Shown: positions 16,826 to 25,417 of the stretch, piece after piece
How positions within the stretch are numbered: the first letter of the stretch is position 1
How the letters are laid out: the number at the start of each line of letters is the position of its first letter
From: Flavobacteriales bacterium
GTDB taxonomy: Bacteria; Bacteroidota; Bacteroidia; Flavobacteriales_F; PHOS-HE28
Assembly (NCBI GenBank): GCA_016710965.1
Contig: JADJTW010000005.1
Coordinates: 186,001 to 250,000 of the forward strand
Length of the DNA stretch: 64,000 nucleotides
Reading direction: 5' to 3'
Notes under the pieces: generated by a model
The model's input: the letters and a program-made list of their open reading frames with translations, nothing else
What the model was told of the DNA's origin: nothing
Database searches by the model: none
Made by a program: the position numbers and the translations under genes

Positions 16826-19800
16826 ATGGGTCATTCATCTACCAAGTGGTGGGAGCGCGGATTTATTCCAACCTGCGTTGCCTTTATGGTGCTCAGGCTC
16901 ATGGCAGTGCCCGATGCGCATGCCCAAACCCTGGCAACCGGTTTCAATGAGGCGCTGGTGATGGGTGGCTGGACCGAACCCGTTGGTGTCACGTGGGACG
17001 CCGATGGGCGAGCCTACGTCTGGGAAAAACGCGGCATGGTCTGGATCATCCAGAACGGAGTCCGTCTTCCATCGCCGCTGATCGACATCAGCGCCGAGGT
17101 GGGCAACTGGCGCGATCATGGCTACCTCGGCTTCACGCTCGATCCCAACTTCCTCACCAACGGTCGCATCTACATGATGTACGCTGTCGACCGCCATCAC
17201 CTGATGAACTTCGGAACGGGGTCCTACAACGCTGGCACCAATGAGTACTACGCGGCCACCATCATGCGCATCACGCGGTACACAGCCATAGGGCCGAACT
17301 TCAACACGGTCGATTACAACAGCCGATACGTGCTCCTGGGCGAAACACGGCAGACGGGCATACCGCTGCTGCATGAATCGCATAGCACGGGATCGCTCAT
17401 GTTCGGTACCGATGGGACCCTGCTGGCCACTACCGGCGATGGTGCTAGCTACAGCAGCACCGACGTGGGCAGTGCAGGCGAGACCTATTGGTCGCAAGGG
17501 CTCGCCGACGGCATCATCCGTCCTCAGGAGAACGTGGGCGCCATGCGCTCGCAGATGGTGAATTCGCACAACGGCAAAGTGCTGCGCATGGACCCCAACA
17601 CCGGCGACGGTGTGCCCAGCAATCCCTGGTACGATGCCACGGCGCCACGTTCGCCCCGCTCGCGCGCCTTCGCCGTGGGCTTGCGCAATCCGTTCCGCTC
17701 CACCTTCAAGCCCGGCTCGGGCAGTGCCGATCCCTCCGCAGGCCACCCAGGCACCATCTACATCGGCGATGTGCAGTGGAACACACGGGAGGACTTGCAT
17801 GTGTGCTACGAGGCGGGCATGAATTTCGGCTGGCCGATCTTCGAGGGGATGGATTCCAATGCGAGCTATGCCGCATCGCAGGTGCAGAACCAGGACACGC
17901 CGAACCCGCTCTATGACGGCATAACCTGCACGCAGCAGTACTTCCGCTTCACCGACCTTTTGAAGCAAGAGACGCTGACGCCGCTGAACGGCCACCCGAA
18001 TCCGTGCAACACGGCACAGCAGATCCCCAATACCGTCCCCAAGTTCTTTCATGCACGACCGGCCATCGACTGGCTGCACGGCAACCAGAGCCGCTGCGGT
18101 GCTTTCAACGGCAACACACCGGTCACCTTCGATCTCGATGACCCCAGCTCGCCAGTACCGGGCCCACGCTTCGGCGGCAATGCCGCTGTGGCAGGGCCAT
18201 GGACCGCAGGCTTGAACATGCCATTGGGCTATCAGGACTGCTCCTTCCACGGCGATTATGTGGGCGGCTGGATCCGTCGTTTCAAGTTCGATGCGAACGA
18301 GCGGCCGGTGAGCGTGCATGATTTCGCTTCGGGTCTGGGCAACATCACATGGATCGGCCTGGGCCCCGATGGATGCATCTGGTACATGCGCTACAATACT
18401 TCGGAGATACGACGCATCTGCGTCGCTGGAACCGTGAACCTGCCGCCCGCAGTGGTGGCTGGCCAGAGCGTGCAATTCGGTCCTGGACCGCTGAACGTCA
18501 GCTTCAACAGCACAGGCACCAGCGATCCCGAGAACGGTGCGCTCACCTACCTATGGAGTTTCGGTGACGGTACGCCAACGAGCAATTCCCCGAATCCATC
18601 CCATATGTTCACTGCGCCAGCAGGCGTGCCAACGACCTACAATGTAACCCTCACCGTCACCGATCCTGGAGGCCAGCAGGGCGTGGCCAATCTATTCGTG
18701 AGCGTGAACAACACACCTCCGCAGGTGAGCATCACGAGCATACCAGGTGATGGATTCTACCCTGTCGGGATCGATACCACTTACCTGCTGCAAGCCAGTG
18801 TGAGCGATCTGGAGCACAGCGCCGCGCAGTTGACCTACGCCTGGCGGACGGTCTTCCACCACAACACGCACAACCACCCCGAAGCGATAAACACGAACGT
18901 GAATACGAGCACGGTGATCAGCGGCGTTGGCTGCGATGGGAACGATTACTGGTACATCATCCACCTCACCGTTACTGATGCGGGCGGCCTGAGCACGCAC
19001 GTGCAGCGCCGTTTGGACCCGCGCTGTTACGCGATCGCCCCAACCGCTGTGATCAACTCCGACGTTAGTGCCGGAGCAGCACCGCTGAACGTGACCTTCG
19101 ATGGTGCGCAGTCGTATGATCCGGGTGGGATCGCGAGCTACTACTGGGACTTCGGCGACGGCACGAGCAGCACCAACGCATCACCGAACAAGACCTTCAT
19201 GGAAACAGGGGACCACCAGGTAACCTTGACTGTCACCGACAGCGATGGACTGACAGCGCAGGCCACGAAGACCATAAGCGTCATCACCCTGGCTCCGCCG
19301 CAATGCGTGGGCTCAGGAGGGAGCCTTTTGCGCGAATACTGGAACAACATCTCGGGCAGCGCCGTGACCGACTTGACGAACAGCGTGGCCTACCCGAACA
19401 GCCCAAGCGGCAGTTCCTTCCTCACCACGTTCCAGGGCCCCACCAGTTTCGGCAACAACTACGGTACCCGTGTGCGCGGCTACATCGTGGCGCCTCAAAC
19501 AGGCAACTATGTCTTCACCCTCACTTCCGACGATGCATCGGTCGTGTACCTGAGCCTCAATGCAGATCCACTTTACAAGCAGATCATCTGCAGTGTGCCG
19601 GGATGGACCAACGAGACCGAGTACACCAAGTACGCCTCGCAGACCAGCAGCACCATCGCGCTTCAAGCTGGCGTGTACTACTACGTGGAACTGTTGCAGA
19701 AGGAGGGCAGCGGCGGCGACCATTTCGCCCTGCGCTGGCAAACGCCGAGCAATAGCACGATCACCATCATTCCTGGAAGCGCGCTGGCACGATGGCAGAA

Positions 19801-20548
19801 TTGCTCGCCCAGCGTGCGCGTACGCACGTACTTGCAAGGCGCTTGGGACGCGAACCAGGGCTTGATGCGCGATGATCTCCGTGCCAGCGGCCTGGTTCCC
19901 ACAACGGAGCCGTTCACGGCGCTGGGCTTCACGCAGGCAGGTGGTGGCGGTGGCGAGACCGTGAGCGCTGCACGCTTGGCCCAGACCGGCAGCAACGCGG
20001 TGGTGGAATGGGTACTGGTGGAACTGCGCAGCGCCGGCAACCCCGCGAACATCGTAGCCACTCGCAGCGCCTTGCTGGAACGTGATGGTGACATCGTAGG
20101 CACCGACGGGTACGCGCGCTTGCTCTTCAATGTGGCTGCAGGCAATTACTATGTTACAGTGAGGCATCGCAACCATCTGGCTGCCATGAGCGCTGCTGCC
20201 ATAGCGCTCAGCGCGAATGAGGCGGCGTATGACTTCACATCGAGCACGATGAACGCGTGGGGAACCGACGCGCGTGCGGCTCTGCCCAACGGGCGACGTG
20301 CTTTGTGGGCTGGGAATTCCCTGCTTGATGGATGGCTCCGCTATACAGGAAGTGGCAACGATCGCGATCCGATCCTGCTGCAGGTCGGTGGCAGCGTACC
20401 CACCAGCATCGCCACGGGCTACCTGCCTACTGACGTGAACCTCGATGGGGTGGTCCGCTACGTGGGCCTCAACAACGATCGCGATCCGATCCTGGTGAAC
20501 ATCGGTGGCAGCGTGCCCACGAACACGCGACAGCAGCAGTTGCCCTAG
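16826..20548 (+). CDS. Tandem paralogue: sugar dehydrogenase-like, PKD, PA14, C-terminal repeats
   Basis: The protein has 1240 residues in the same domain order as its neighbour: signal peptide ending near VPDAHAQ; GSDH propeller (VMGGWTEPVGVTWDADG, GYLGFTLDPN, GLRNPFRSTF, YIGDVQWNTREDLH); PKD (WSFGDGTPT, WDFGDGTSS); PA14 (VRGYIVAPQTGNYVFTLTSDDAS). It ends in the NLDGVVRYVGLNNDRDPIL-type repeats and QQQLP. The two proteins align over their full length, so this is a gene duplication. There are many substitutions but almost no length change, which suggests both copies are kept under selection. The ATG at 16826 precedes a short Lys/Arg region and a hydrophobic segment. Confidence 0.85.
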   Translation: MGHSSTKWWERGFIPTCVAFMVLRLMAVPDAHAQTLATGFNEALVMGGWTEPVGVTWDADGRAYVWEKRGMVWIIQNGVRLPSPLIDISAEVGNWRDHGYLGFTLDPNFLTNGRIYMMYAVDRHHLMNFGTGSYNAGTNEYYAATIMRITRYTAIGPNFNTVDYNSRYVLLGETRQTGIPLLHESHSTGSLMFGTDGTLLATTGDGASYSSTDVGSAGETYWSQGLADGIIRPQENVGAMRSQMVNSHNGKVLRMDPNTGDGVPSNPWYDATAPRSPRSRAFAVGLRNPFRSTFKPGSGSADPSAGHPGTIYIGDVQWNTREDLHVCYEAGMNFGWPIFEGMDSNASYAASQVQNQDTPNPLYDGITCTQQYFRFTDLLKQETLTPLNGHPNPCNTAQQIPNTVPKFFHARPAIDWLHGNQSRCGAFNGNTPVTFDLDDPSSPVPGPRFGGNAAVAGPWTAGLNMPLGYQDCSFHGDYVGGWIRRFKFDANERPVSVHDFASGLGNITWIGLGPDGCIWYMRYNTSEIRRICVAGTVNLPPAVVAGQSVQFGPGPLNVSFNSTGTSDPENGALTYLWSFGDGTPTSNSPNPSHMFTAPAGVPTTYNVTLTVTDPGGQQGVANLFVSVNNTPPQVSITSIPGDGFYPVGIDTTYLLQASVSDLEHSAAQLTYAWRTVFHHNTHNHPEAINTNVNTSTVISGVGCDGNDYWYIIHLTVTDAGGLSTHVQRRLDPRCYAIAPTAVINSDVSAGAAPLNVTFDGAQSYDPGGIASYYWDFGDGTSSTNASPNKTFMETGDHQVTLTVTDSDGLTAQATKTISVITLAPPQCVGSGGSLLREYWNNISGSAVTDLTNSVAYPNSPSGSSFLTTFQGPTSFGNNYGTRVRGYIVAPQTGNYVFTLTSDDASVVYLSLNADPLYKQIICSVPGWTNETEYTKYASQTSSTIALQAGVYYYVELLQKEGSGGDHFALRWQTPSNSTITIIPGSALARWQNCSPSVRVRTYLQGAWDANQGLMRDDLRASGLVPTTEPFTALGFTQAGGGGGETVSAARLAQTGSNAVVEWVLVELRSAGNPANIVATRSALLERDGDIVGTDGYARLLFNVAAGNYYVTVRHRNHLAAMSAAAIALSANEAAYDFTSSTMNAWGTDARAALPNGRRALWAGNSLLDGWLRYTGSGNDRDPILLQVGGSVPTSIATGYLPTDVNLDGVVRYVGLNNDRDPILVNIGGSVPTNTRQQQLP

Positions 20549-20736
20549 GTGCTGCGAAAGGCCCGCAGGTAGGCGCTCAGCGCTTTGCCGCGCGGAAGCC
20601 TGGCCACGTTCTCCAGGACGGCTCGCGTTCGCGCATCAAGCACGCGCTGGTCGGTGTGGTCCTTGGTGCGTTCTGTGAAGCGCTTGCCTATGGTCATGGT
20701 GCTGGCGTTGGTGACCCAAAGCACGCCTGTCACCAC
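20545..20736 (-). CDS. Possible small gene or remnant, 63 residues
   Basis: A GTG-started frame (VTGVLWVTNASTMTIGKRF to SAYLRAFRST) occupies most of the 253-bp gap after the giant gene. In-frame coding-like sequence extends a few residues upstream (YHDRGIADS) to a stop. Its stop overlaps the stop of the giant gene through a shared CTAG, the same arrangement seen at 22646-22649. The residue mix looks protein-like rather than like a shadow frame, but no family is recognised. It may be a fragment of a lost gene. Confidence 0.3.
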   Translation of the reverse strand: MVTGVLWVTNASTMTIGKRFTERTKDHTDQRVLDARTRAVLENVARLPRGKALSAYLRAFRST

Positions 20737-20801
20737 GCTGTCCGCAATACCGCGATCGTGGTATTCGCAAGGGCATCAATGAACGATCGCTGGTGAATGG
20801 A

Positions 20802-21956
20802 TCAGTTCCCGTTCGGATCGCGTCGCACCAACAGCACCTGTCGCGCAGAGGCATCGAAGGTCCAACCCGTGGAGATGAAGCCATCGGGCAATGCCAGCAT
20901 CGCCAGTAGACGCTCCTCCTTGCCCAGGTCCCATGCTCGTTCCCACACCGTCGTGCCAGTGTTGGTGGTCCGATAGGCCAGCGCATCGCTTTCACCGGTC
21001 ACTCCGCTGCGCTCGCCGCAGATGAGCGCATCGCCGTTGGGGGCGATGTCCAATCCGAAGGCACGGCGGTCATAGAGCGTATCGCCAACGGCCTTTGTCC
21101 AGAGGGTGTCGCCATTCAGGTCGATGGCGATGAGATAGACGGATTCCTTGGTCCGTTGCTCGGTCTGGTCGAACATCCCAAGGGAGAGTGTGCTGCCCGC
21201 CATGAGGAAGGTGCCCGGTCCGATGGGCTTGATGGCACGGCCGATCTCGTCATCGGCGCCACCCCACGAAGTGGTCATGAGCGCATTGCCCGCGAGATCG
21301 AGACGTGCGAACCACGCATCCGTGGTGCCGCCGAAATTCACCTGCCGACCCGTGAGCATGATGTCGTTGCCCTGCACGCTCACCCCGTATGCCTCCTCAT
21401 CCAATGTGCTTCCCAATGAGGTGCTCCAAAGCACGTTTCCATTCGCTGTAAAACGCGTGACCCATACGTCATGCCCGGCGCCAGCTGCGCGAACGCCGGC
21501 GGCTATGGCACCACCGTCCGGGACGGACTCCACGCAGAAATATTGCTCATCGCCTGCCAGCTCGGGTTGTGCGATCCACGCCACAGCACCGCTTGCTTCC
21601 AGCTTCACCAACAGGCCATCGTGCGTGCTGGCGTCCGCTGGAATGATGCTGCCAGCGATGAACGCCGTGGACGCAATCCCCGCGCACATGGCTTGCACGA
21701 AGGCGTTGTTGCCGACGCCGGGCATGGGCTCCCATGCAGGGAGTGCACCCGCTGGATCGAGGCTCAGCAGGTGGGCCTGGTAAACAGGACCGATGGATCC
21801 CAGGTATCGCGTAGCCACGCGGAATCCGTTCGCGGAAGGCACGATGCCGGTGGCATCCTGCGCCAGCCATCCTCCATAGGTGTTGATGAAGCCCTGGCCC
21901 ATGGCTGTATGGCAAAGCATGACAAAAGCGGGAGCGGAAAGGAGTGCCCGAAGCAT
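20802..21956 (-). CDS. Exported beta-propeller-like protein of unknown function
   Basis: This 384-residue protein has a signal peptide (LLSAPAFVMLCHTAMGQ) and repeated strands of the SBBP/quinoprotein-like type: WVTRFTANGNVLWSTSLGSTLDEEAYGV, WFARLDLAGNALMTTSWGGADDEIGRAI and LIAIDLNGDTLWTKAVGDT. Unlike similar Bacteroidota proteins it has no clear T9SS sorting domain; it ends at LLVRRDPNGN. The -7 promoter element TAAGTTCG lies four bases before the ATG, suggesting a leaderless mRNA. It is divergent from the PAP2 gene. Confidence 0.7.
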   Translation of the reverse strand: MLRALLSAPAFVMLCHTAMGQGFINTYGGWLAQDATGIVPSANGFRVATRYLGSIGPVYQAHLLSLDPAGALPAWEPMPGVGNNAFVQAMCAGIASTAFIAGSIIPADASTHDGLLVKLEASGAVAWIAQPELAGDEQYFCVESVPDGGAIAAGVRAAGAGHDVWVTRFTANGNVLWSTSLGSTLDEEAYGVSVQGNDIMLTGRQVNFGGTTDAWFARLDLAGNALMTTSWGGADDEIGRAIKPIGPGTFLMAGSTLSLGMFDQTEQRTKESVYLIAIDLNGDTLWTKAVGDTLYDRRAFGLDIAPNGDALICGERSGVTGESDALAYRTTNTGTTVWERAWDLGKEERLLAMLALPDGFISTGWTFDASARQVLLVRRDPNGN

Positions 21957-21960
21957 GCCA

Positions 21961-21968
21961 CGAACTTA
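21961..21968 (-). promoter_or_regulatory. -7 promoter element four bases before the 21956 start
   Basis: TAAGTTCG on the minus strand, then TGGC, then ATG. At this spacing transcription would begin at or next to the start codon. Confidence 0.55.
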
Positions 21969-21989
21969 CCATCACGCGACTTGCACCGC

Positions 21990-21997
21990 TAGCTTCG
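21990..21997 (+). promoter_or_regulatory. -7 promoter element four bases before the 22002 start
   Basis: TAGCTTCG, then CCGC, then ATG. It forms a divergent pair with the element at 21961-21968. Confidence 0.55.
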
Positions 21998-22001
21998 CCG
22001 C

Positions 22002-22649
22002 ATGACCGATACACGATCGATCGTGCGCAGCTTCGTCATCGGCTGGCTCATTATGGCGGCCATCGCGCTTGTGTTCGTTGTGCTCACGGAACAGTTCGAG
22101 CTGCATGCTTCGATCAATCGTCATCATGCTCCTTGGGCTGATGTGTTCTTCCGCTTCTACACGCATGCTGGCGATGGTCTCGTTCCAACAGTGCTTGCCT
22201 TGCTGTTGCTCTTGGTGAAGGATGTCCGCTCCTTCATGATGATGGGCTTGAGCTGCGGGCTCAGCGCCATTGCGGTACAGGTGCTCAAGCGAACGGTCTT
22301 CGCCGATCATCATCGGCCGGGCATGTTCCGCGATGTGCTGGTCGATATGGATTGGGTCCCGGGCATCGAGCAGATGAACCACTTCAGTTTCCCTAGCGGG
22401 CATGCCACCTGCGCGTTCAGCATGTGCCTTGCCGCAGCTGTGGTCATCGGAAAGCGCCACTGGGCGTTGCCCATGCTGGTGATCGCCGTTATGCTTGCCT
22501 TTTCTCGCGTCTATCTCTCACAGCATTTCACCGAGGACGTGCTGGCAGGTTCCGCATTGGGCACGCTCACCGCCGTGGGTGTGCATCACTGGCTGTACCG
22601 CAGTTCCTTCGCGGCGAAACCGTGGCTTGCCAAAAGGGCGTTCCGCTAG
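22002..22649 (+). CDS. PAP2-superfamily phosphatase, membrane protein
   Basis: This 215-residue integral membrane protein carries all three PAP2 motifs: KRTVFADHHRP at 96-106, PSGH at 131-134 and SRVYLSQHFTED at 168-179 with the catalytic His pair. About six hydrophobic segments fit the family. Such enzymes remove phosphate from lipids such as undecaprenyl diphosphate or phosphatidate at the membrane; sequence alone does not separate these. Its stop overlaps the convergent gene's stop (CTAG). Confidence 0.9.
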   Translation: MTDTRSIVRSFVIGWLIMAAIALVFVVLTEQFELHASINRHHAPWADVFFRFYTHAGDGLVPTVLALLLLLVKDVRSFMMMGLSCGLSAIAVQVLKRTVFADHHRPGMFRDVLVDMDWVPGIEQMNHFSFPSGHATCAFSMCLAAAVVIGKRHWALPMLVIAVMLAFSRVYLSQHFTEDVLAGSALGTLTAVGVHHWLYRSSFAAKPWLAKRAFR

Positions 22650-23140
22650 AACCAGTAGCGTGCTCCTAGCGCAGCATCCAGGTCGAAGGACGTGGAGGGC
22701 GTCAAGTCCAAGGACGGCACTAGTTCCATGAAGATGTCCACGGGAGCGCCCTCGAACATGTAGTCGAGCCCAACGGGGAAACGCGCGCCGATTCCGATGC
22801 GTGACCCATCGTAATCCTCCCAACGACCACGGTACCAGTACCGGCCGCCCGACCACGAACGGACCCGGATACCAGGGCCGTAGTACAAGGCCATTTGCCC
22901 CTTGCTCACGGTGATGAGCGAGGTGTTGTGGAAGAGATAGTCGGAATGCAGATGCACGTATCGGCCGTACACGCCCCAGGCCAGGCCGAAATCAAGGGCT
23001 CGTTCACCATCGGAGAGCCACAGCTTCGCGCTCAGGCCAGTGGGGTCGCCCAGCATGAAGCCCAATCCGAAGCCGCTGCTCTGTGCGCTGCCTGTCGCTG
23101 CCATGCCGACGAAGGCGAGCGAATAGATCATCTTTTTCAT
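22646..23140 (-). CDS. Outer-membrane beta-barrel-like protein
   Basis: The protein has 164 residues from the ATG at 23140, with a signal peptide (MKKMIYSLAFVGMAATGSAQ). Alternating strands such as GFGLGFMLGDPTGLSAKLWL, HLHSDYLFHN and IGIGARFPVGLDYMF end in an aromatic residue (ALGARYWF), as in small outer-membrane barrels of the DUF3996 type. A -7-like GAACTTCG lies four bases before the ATG, supporting this start over the one eight codons upstream. Role unknown. Confidence 0.75.
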   Translation of the reverse strand: MKKMIYSLAFVGMAATGSAQSSGFGLGFMLGDPTGLSAKLWLSDGERALDFGLAWGVYGRYVHLHSDYLFHNTSLITVSKGQMALYYGPGIRVRSWSGGRYWYRGRWEDYDGSRIGIGARFPVGLDYMFEGAPVDIFMELVPSLDLTPSTSFDLDAALGARYWF

Positions 23141-23218
23141 GCGCCGAAGTTCTGATTGCTTCAAGGGACTCCTCCAACACGCAGGCCCATTACTATCAAC
23201 AGGCCGATCTGCATGGGC

Positions 23219-24349
23219 TCAATCGCCCACGTAACTGATCCGATAGATCATGTCGGCCGAGTCGTCGCTCACCAGCAGCGATCCGTCCGGTGCCACAAGC
23301 ACATCCGCCGGGCGCCCAGAGGCTTTGCTGCCGTTCAGCCACCCTTCGGCGAACACTTCGGTCGTGGCGCTGCCATCGGGCTGCGGGAATGCCACCATGA
23401 CGCGGTAGCCGATGGGCGTGCTGCGGTTCCAACTGCCGTGCTGTGCAATGAAGATGGCGTTGCGGTATTTCCCCGGGAACTGCGTACCGGTGTAGAAACG
23501 CATCCCCAAGGGCGCCACATGCGGCCCCATCGGCGCAGCAGGTGGGACGAAGTCGCTGCAAGGACGTTGATCCCCGAACTCGGGGTCCTTCACGGTGCCT
23601 GCATGGCAGAATGGGTAGCCGAAATGCTGCCCTTCAGTGTGAAGCACGTTCAACTCGCAATCCGGGGTGTTATCACCGAGCATATCCCGACCGTTATCCG
23701 TGAACCACAGTTCGCCCGTCACAGGATGCCAGTCGAAGCCCACCGAGTTGCGCACGCCATGGGCGATGATCTCCCGGCCGCTGCCGTCCGCGTTGATGCG
23801 CGTGATGCTCGCATACACGGGATCATCGCTCAGGCAATTGTTGCAGGGCGCACCAACGGGCACGTACAGTTTCCCATCGGGTCCGAAGGCGATGAACTTC
23901 CAGCCGTGGTGCGTTTCGGTGGGGTAGCTGCTGGTGACCACCACCGGCACGGGTGGGGTGGCCAGCCGATCCTCGATGGAATCCAGCCGCAGGATCCGGC
24001 TCACATCGCTCACGTACAGCGCGCCGTCCTTGAAGGTGACGCCAACGGGCATGTTCAATCCCTTTGCAACGATGTGCCGTTCATCGGCCTTGCCATCGTT
24101 ATTGGTGTCCTTCAGCGCGTACACCACGCCTGCATCACGGCTGCCCACGAAGAGGGTGCCCTTGTCGCCCCAGCACATTGCACGCGCGTTGCGCACATCC
24201 TTGGCGAATACATCGATCCGGAAGCCCGCTGGTACGTGGATATCCACCAGATCGGGAGAGCCGCCCATGATCGTGGGCACGCACACCGCGTTCGTGAGCG
24301 CGCAGCCCAGCAGCAGCCAGGTGAGCTTGTGTACAGGCGTTGATCGCAT
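23219..24349 (-). CDS. Sorbosone dehydrogenase-like PQQ family protein
   Basis: The protein has 376 residues, with an N-terminal signal or anchor (HKLTWLLLGCALTNAVC). The propeller has family motifs FRIDVFAKDVRNARAMCWG, MPVGVTFKDGALYVSD, HHGWKFIAFGPDGKLYVPVGAPCNNC and GVRNSVGFDWHPVTGELWFTDNG, plus ADVLVAPDGSLLVSDD near the end. It belongs to the sorbosone-dehydrogenase branch rather than the Asd branch at 993. The ATG at 24349 is preferred because TAAGTTTG at 24359-24366 sits over a longer TTG start. No T9SS domain. Confidence 0.85.
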   Translation of the reverse strand: MRSTPVHKLTWLLLGCALTNAVCVPTIMGGSPDLVDIHVPAGFRIDVFAKDVRNARAMCWGDKGTLFVGSRDAGVVYALKDTNNDGKADERHIVAKGLNMPVGVTFKDGALYVSDVSRILRLDSIEDRLATPPVPVVVTSSYPTETHHGWKFIAFGPDGKLYVPVGAPCNNCLSDDPVYASITRINADGSGREIIAHGVRNSVGFDWHPVTGELWFTDNGRDMLGDNTPDCELNVLHTEGQHFGYPFCHAGTVKDPEFGDQRPCSDFVPPAAPMGPHVAPLGMRFYTGTQFPGKYRNAIFIAQHGSWNRSTPIGYRVMVAFPQPDGSATTEVFAEGWLNGSKASGRPADVLVAPDGSLLVSDDSADMIYRISYVGD

Positions 24350-24358
24350 GGGGTGGAG

Positions 24359-24366
24359 CAAACTTA
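24359..24366 (-). promoter_or_regulatory. -7 promoter element for the 24349 gene
   Basis: TAAGTTTG is an exact TAnnTTTG match, nine bases upstream of the ATG. It decides the start codon. Confidence 0.5.
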
Positions 24367-24370
24367 ACCG

Positions 24371-25417
24371 CTACCGAACGGTGACCGTCGGGCCTTCCGC
24401 CTTGGCCACCATGCTCCCGATCACGCTAGCTGGATCGCCTGCGGATGCGATCAACTCCTTCACGTGCTCCACAGCATCCGGTGCCACCGAAATGAGCAAG
24501 CCTCCGCTCGTCTGCGGATCGCTCAAGAGCATCATGCGTTCGAGTTCGCTGGCACCGCTCACCTTGCCGTGGTATGACTTCCAATTCCGCAGCGCGCCAT
24601 CGGCGTAGCATCCTTGCTGCACGTGCATCCGTGCATCGGGGATGATCGGAACACTGGCGTAGTCCAGTGCGGCGTTCGCGCCGCTGGCTTCGCACACTTC
24701 CAACAGGTGGCCGAGCAAGCCGAAGCCTGTGACATCGGTCAGCGCGTGTACGCCGGGCACTTCGCCCAAGGCAGCGCCCACCTTATTGCTGCGGCACATC
24801 CATTCCGTTGCGATGCCCGCGTGCTCTGCTGCCAGGATCCCGCGCTTCATCGCTGTTGCAAGCACGCCAACACCGAGCGGCTTCGTGAGCAACAGCGCAT
24901 CGCCTTCGCGTGCCGTGTCGTTCCGCTTGATGTTCGTCACGGCCACTTCACCGGTCACTGCGAGACCGAAGAACGGTTCTGGTGCATCGATGCTGTGCCC
25001 ACCGGCGAGCGCGATACCCGCTTCGTGACAGGCCGTGCGCCCCCCATCAAGCACGCGCGCGGCCAGCTCTGCGGGGAGCTTGTCCACCGGCCAACCCAGG
25101 ATGGCCACTGCGAGCAAGGGCTTGCCACCCATCGCATACACATCGCTGAGCGCGTTCGTTGCGGCTATGCGACCGAAGTCGAATGCATCATCGACGATGG
25201 GGGAGAAGAAGTCCGTGGTGCTGATCAACGCGCGACCGTTGCCGATGTCGTACACGGCGGCGTCGTCCTTCGAGCCATAGCCCACGAGCAAGCGGGGATC
25301 GGGGAAGGATCCCAGCTCGCTCTTCAGGATCGTGTCCAGCACCGCTGGCGCGATCTTGCAACCACAGCCGGCGCCGTGACTGTATTGGGTGAGGCGGATC
25401 TCAACGGGCGATGACAT
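24371..25417 (-). CDS. selD: Selenide, water dikinase (selenophosphate synthase)
   Basis: SelD makes selenophosphate from selenide and ATP. The 348-residue protein has LTQYSHGAGCGCKIAP with the catalytic Cys at 18 and Lys at 21. This is the Cys form, since no UGA is read through. Further PurM-like motifs are STTDFFSPIVDDAFDFGRIAATNALSDVYAMGG and LAGGHSIDAPEPFFGLAVTGEV. It overlaps the 3' end of mnmH by 17 bases on the same strand, so the pair is an operon that supplies selenium to tRNA. No selenocysteine genes (selA, selB, selC) are seen in the window. Confidence 0.95.
   Translation of the reverse strand: MSSPVEIRLTQYSHGAGCGCKIAPAVLDTILKSELGSFPDPRLLVGYGSKDDAAVYDIGNGRALISTTDFFSPIVDDAFDFGRIAATNALSDVYAMGGKPLLAVAILGWPVDKLPAELAARVLDGGRTACHEAGIALAGGHSIDAPEPFFGLAVTGEVAVTNIKRNDTAREGDALLLTKPLGVGVLATAMKRGILAAEHAGIATEWMCRSNKVGAALGEVPGVHALTDVTGFGLLGHLLEVCEASGANAALDYASVPIIPDARMHVQQGCYADGALRNWKSYHGKVSGASELERMMLLSDPQTSGGLLISVAPDAVEHVKELIASAGDPASVIGSMVAKAEGPTVTVR

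Noticed and set aside
7018..20800. ACGATCGCTGGT repeated at about 7021 and 20785, considered as a site for a common regulator.
   Set aside because: A 12- to 13-base match is expected by chance in 64 kb, and the surroundings differ.
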